Of a DNA stretch of 64,000 nucleotides, positions 62,401 through 64,000 are shown one piece after another. The stretch's first letter is position 1. Each line of letters opens with the position of its first letter. The stretch spans positions 10,440,769 through 10,504,768 of the forward strand of contig CM059624.1 in assembly GCA_030435675.1 (NCBI GenBank), in the 5' to 3' direction. Under the pieces are notes generated by a model. It was not told the DNA's origin and searched no databases. It worked only from the letters and a program-made list of their open reading frames with translations. The stretch is from Steinernema hermaphroditum (taxonomy: Eukaryota; Nematoda; Chromadorea; Rhabditida; Steinernematidae). The translations under genes and the position numbers were made by a program.

Positions 62401-62561
62401 ATCAAAATGATCAACGCCATAGAGGTAGAAACCTTCCGACTGAGCATCCATGCCTGCCTACTTTTCAGAAGATAGCCACACAAAGGAGAGAGATGTTCAC
62501 CCTGCTCAACATGTTCGACATGTTCTCGTGTTCACTTTTCAAATCGGACACTTTCTTCTAA
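59468..62561 (+). CDS. nuclear hormone receptor F (nematode supplementary NR)
   Basis: Eight exons (59468-59642, 59690-59755, 60938-61083, 61605-61832, 61872-62059, 62111-62229, 62270-62424, 62469-62561) give 389 residues. The N-terminus is short (MALPTTSVDT). The zinc-finger domain has CLVCGAASHGVHFRVISC, P-box CRACAAFFRR, CRRLNKNC and CRYCRFQKCKRVGMRYQ. The linker is Ser/Pro-rich. The ligand-binding domain includes AKFLMSCEEFVELPKNDK and ends LLNMFDMFSCSLFKSDTFF. Exon sizes 188, 119, 155 and 93 are the family set. Intron 2 (59756-60937, 1182 nt) contains a complete MSP-domain gene on the same strand. The role is inferred from the family; ligand unknown. Confidence 0.88.
60346..60675 (+). 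CDS. MSP-domain sperm protein, small class P (SSP) type
   Basis: An intronless 109-residue ORF. Landmarks of the nematode small MSP-domain family are the N-terminal ADPPAAQVPAAGG, the STHQLVNSG segment, KVKSSNNNEYRMKPVFGFV, a TRLAGAPKEDKFVVQF strand and the final VTIPVKAE. The whole protein is one immunoglobulin-like MSP domain without a signal peptide. Family members are abundant cytosolic proteins of nematode sperm related to the motility protein MSP. Codon use is strongly biased to C-ending codons, as in highly expressed genes. It has its own AATAAA and a TTAAAAGG element about 65 nt upstream; an AGATCT word, a motif known from C. elegans msp promoters, lies near 60062. It sits inside intron 2 of receptor F on the same strand. 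Confidence 0.92.
   Translation: MAALAADPPAAQVPAAGGVSTHQLVNSGAARLAFKVKSSNNNEYRMKPVFGFVEPGASSPLEITRLAGAPKEDKFVVQFAEVPADCTDPQAPFKAGGQQGEVTIPVKAE
60711..60716 (+). terminator. poly(A) signal of the MSP-domain gene
   Basis: AATAAA lies 36 nt after the stop codon, inside the host intron. Confidence 0.75.
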
Positions 62562-62569
62562 ATTGCTTT

Positions 62570-62575
62570 AATAAA
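62570..62575 (+). terminator. poly(A) signal of receptor F
   Basis: AATAAA begins 9 nt after the receptor F stop and lies 96 nt before the receptor G acceptor. Confidence 0.75.
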
Positions 62576-62660
62576 CGTTCACCGCTCGATCTTCTACGTT
62601 CACTTTTGGGTGTTTTCTCCCTTGATACCGCTATGCATTTCCCACTGATTGCCAGCAGGC

Positions 62661-62671
62661 TCATCTTCTAG
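62661..62671 (+). promoter_or_regulatory. probable spliced-leader acceptor of receptor G
   Basis: TCATCTTCTAG ends 8 nt before the receptor G ATG. Its distance from the receptor F poly(A) signal is typical of nematode operons. Confidence 0.5.
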
Positions 62672-62679
62672 CTGATCCT

Positions 62680-64000
62680 ATGCCATCCGGGCGCGCTTCG
62701 ACGTCCGACGACGAATGTCGGATCTGCGGCAGCGTTCCGCATGGCATCCACTTCGGAGTCTACTCTTGTCGGGCGTGTGCCGCCTTCTTCAGGCGCACCG
62801 TAGTCAACGAGAAGACCTACACGTGCCGAAGGACGACAATGGACTGCAACGTAAAGAACAGTAAGACCCGAGAGAGCTCTCTGTCATGAAGATTACGGCA
62901 CTTCTAGCAAAGAGATATCCGTGCCGGGCGTGTCGCTTCGAAAAGTGCAAACAGCTCGGGATGAAGCTTTCAAATGAAGGTCAGACTAGCCTCAAATGGC
63001 CCAAGTAGCTCCAATTTTTAGAAAACAACTGCTCGAATTCGGATTCAAATGACCCTGCTTCGCCCTTGCAACCCACGAACTCAGTCAACGTCGCCGAACC
63101 ACTCGATTTCCCCAAAATCAAAGAGAACTCCTCGGAACTGGCCTATGATGTCGAGCCCTTTCTCCGTTCTATCGGCGAATTGATCAATGGCGTAAGTGAG
63201 CCTTGGCTCGAAGCCTCCGAGTGCCTCCATTTAGGCGCAACTGCCTCTGGACACTCCACTCAACCCCCAAATACGGTACACCGCCCTGCAGAGACTGCTT
63301 CTTGCCTTTAACCACTTCCACGTTGCGAGAAACGTAAAACCCCGAAAAGTGTTCGAGCTGCCTGATTTCATAAAAGACATGGAGAGTGTCATCTTCCAGT
63401 CATGTAGATTCATGATGAGCTGTGAAGAGTTCGCTCAGCTTCCTGTGAGCGACAAGGTATGAATCTCCTTGAACACTGAAGTAGAAGATGTGCGTTTAGT
63501 GGCACCTACTGCGACGGAGCTCCTTGAACATCCTAAAGCTAATTCGCATGCATCAGGCGATCGAGGCGTTTGGATTCGATGCCAACGACGATAGACTCAT
63601 TTGCTGTTCGGACTTTTACTGTACCGCAGATAAATTCACGTTCAACACGGCGAAGATGAGTGACAGTGCCAAGGAAAATCTTAACAGGTACACAGAAAAT
63701 TCTGGAAGAACTTCAAGACTGGTTCTTTCATGATGATTTGATTCATGGTCACGGCGCTTACTTCGCACTTTCAGGTTGTTTCGGCCGATCCTTGAAAAAT
63801 CTCTCAATCTTGTCCTTCGACCCGCCAGAAAGATCAGAATCACCCGAGAAGAGATCGTCTACATGTGCGCTTCCTGTGTGTGGAAGATAGACTACGACGG
63901 TGAGATCCCACATCACCGTCCGATCACATACCCTTCTAGACGCGCCTGAGTTTTCCAACGGCACGAAGAAGGTGGCCGCGCGATTCATGGAAGAGCTCGG
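62680..64000 (+). CDS. nuclear hormone receptor G, 3' end beyond the window
   Basis: Seven exons are visible (62680-62860, 62908-62979, 63022-63191, 63235-63456, 63500-63687, 63775-63899, 63940 to the edge), all in frame. The N-terminus is MPSGRASTSDDE. The zinc-finger domain has CRICGSVPHGIHFGVYSC, P-box CRACAAFFRR, CRRTTMDC and CRACRFEKCKQLGM. The ligand-binding domain includes CRFMMSCEEFAQLPVSDK. The exon matching the family's 119-nt exon is 125 nt here, two codons longer. Everything after KKVAARFMEEL, including the last helix, lies outside the window. It starts 118 nt after the receptor F stop and may be co-transcribed with it. Confidence 0.85.

Overview
The window is nuclear DNA of a free-living-type or parasitic nematode, most likely of the rhabditid lineage; I cannot name the species. 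The reasons are: many introns of 42-50 nt ending in TTTCAG/TTTTAG, splice acceptors placed directly before start codons as expected for spliced-leader trans-splicing, a tandem family of nuclear hormone receptors with the nematode P-box CRACAAFFRR, and an intronless MSP-domain sperm protein of the small class P (SSP) type.

Layout. 0.2-0.9 kb (minus): a two-exon MEA1-like gene. 2.9-4.1 kb (plus): a six-exon secreted WAP/Kunitz-type inhibitor with a clear TATA box. 4.9-7.9 kb (minus): a complete ten-exon ABCD4-like ABC half-transporter. 8-25.6 kb: a gene-poor stretch holding a relic of a mariner transposase. 25.6-31 kb: nuclear receptor A (plus), probably with a far-upstream first exon. 32.4-33.0 kb (minus): a small secreted or membrane-active protein whose promoter and signal-peptide region is tandemly duplicated. 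33.9-35.1 kb: a mariner-type element with both terminal inverted repeats, a TA duplication and a broken transposase. 35-45 kb: a second gene-poor stretch. 45-64 kb: receptors B, C, D, E, F and G, all on the plus strand; G runs off the window.

The receptors share one architecture. The two-exon zinc-finger domain is interrupted after VSK in phase 1, and the ligand-binding domain is cut by introns in phases 0, 0, 2, 1, 0, with exon sizes of about 188, 119, 155 and 93 nt repeated from gene to gene. They form two subgroups: A-C (HFQVxTCRACAAFFRR, longer N-termini with distant first exons) and E-G (HFxVxSCRACAAFFRR, very short N-termini). D has an intact ligand-binding reading frame but no zinc-finger exons that I can find, and a Helitron-like element sits just upstream of it. 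E has a second in-frame candidate terminal exon. F carries the complete sperm-protein gene inside its second intron. The gaps E-F and F-G have operon-like spacing, each about 96 nt from poly(A) signal to trans-splice acceptor.

All exon joins were worked out by hand from reading frame, splice consensus and paralogue comparison; no transcript evidence was available.
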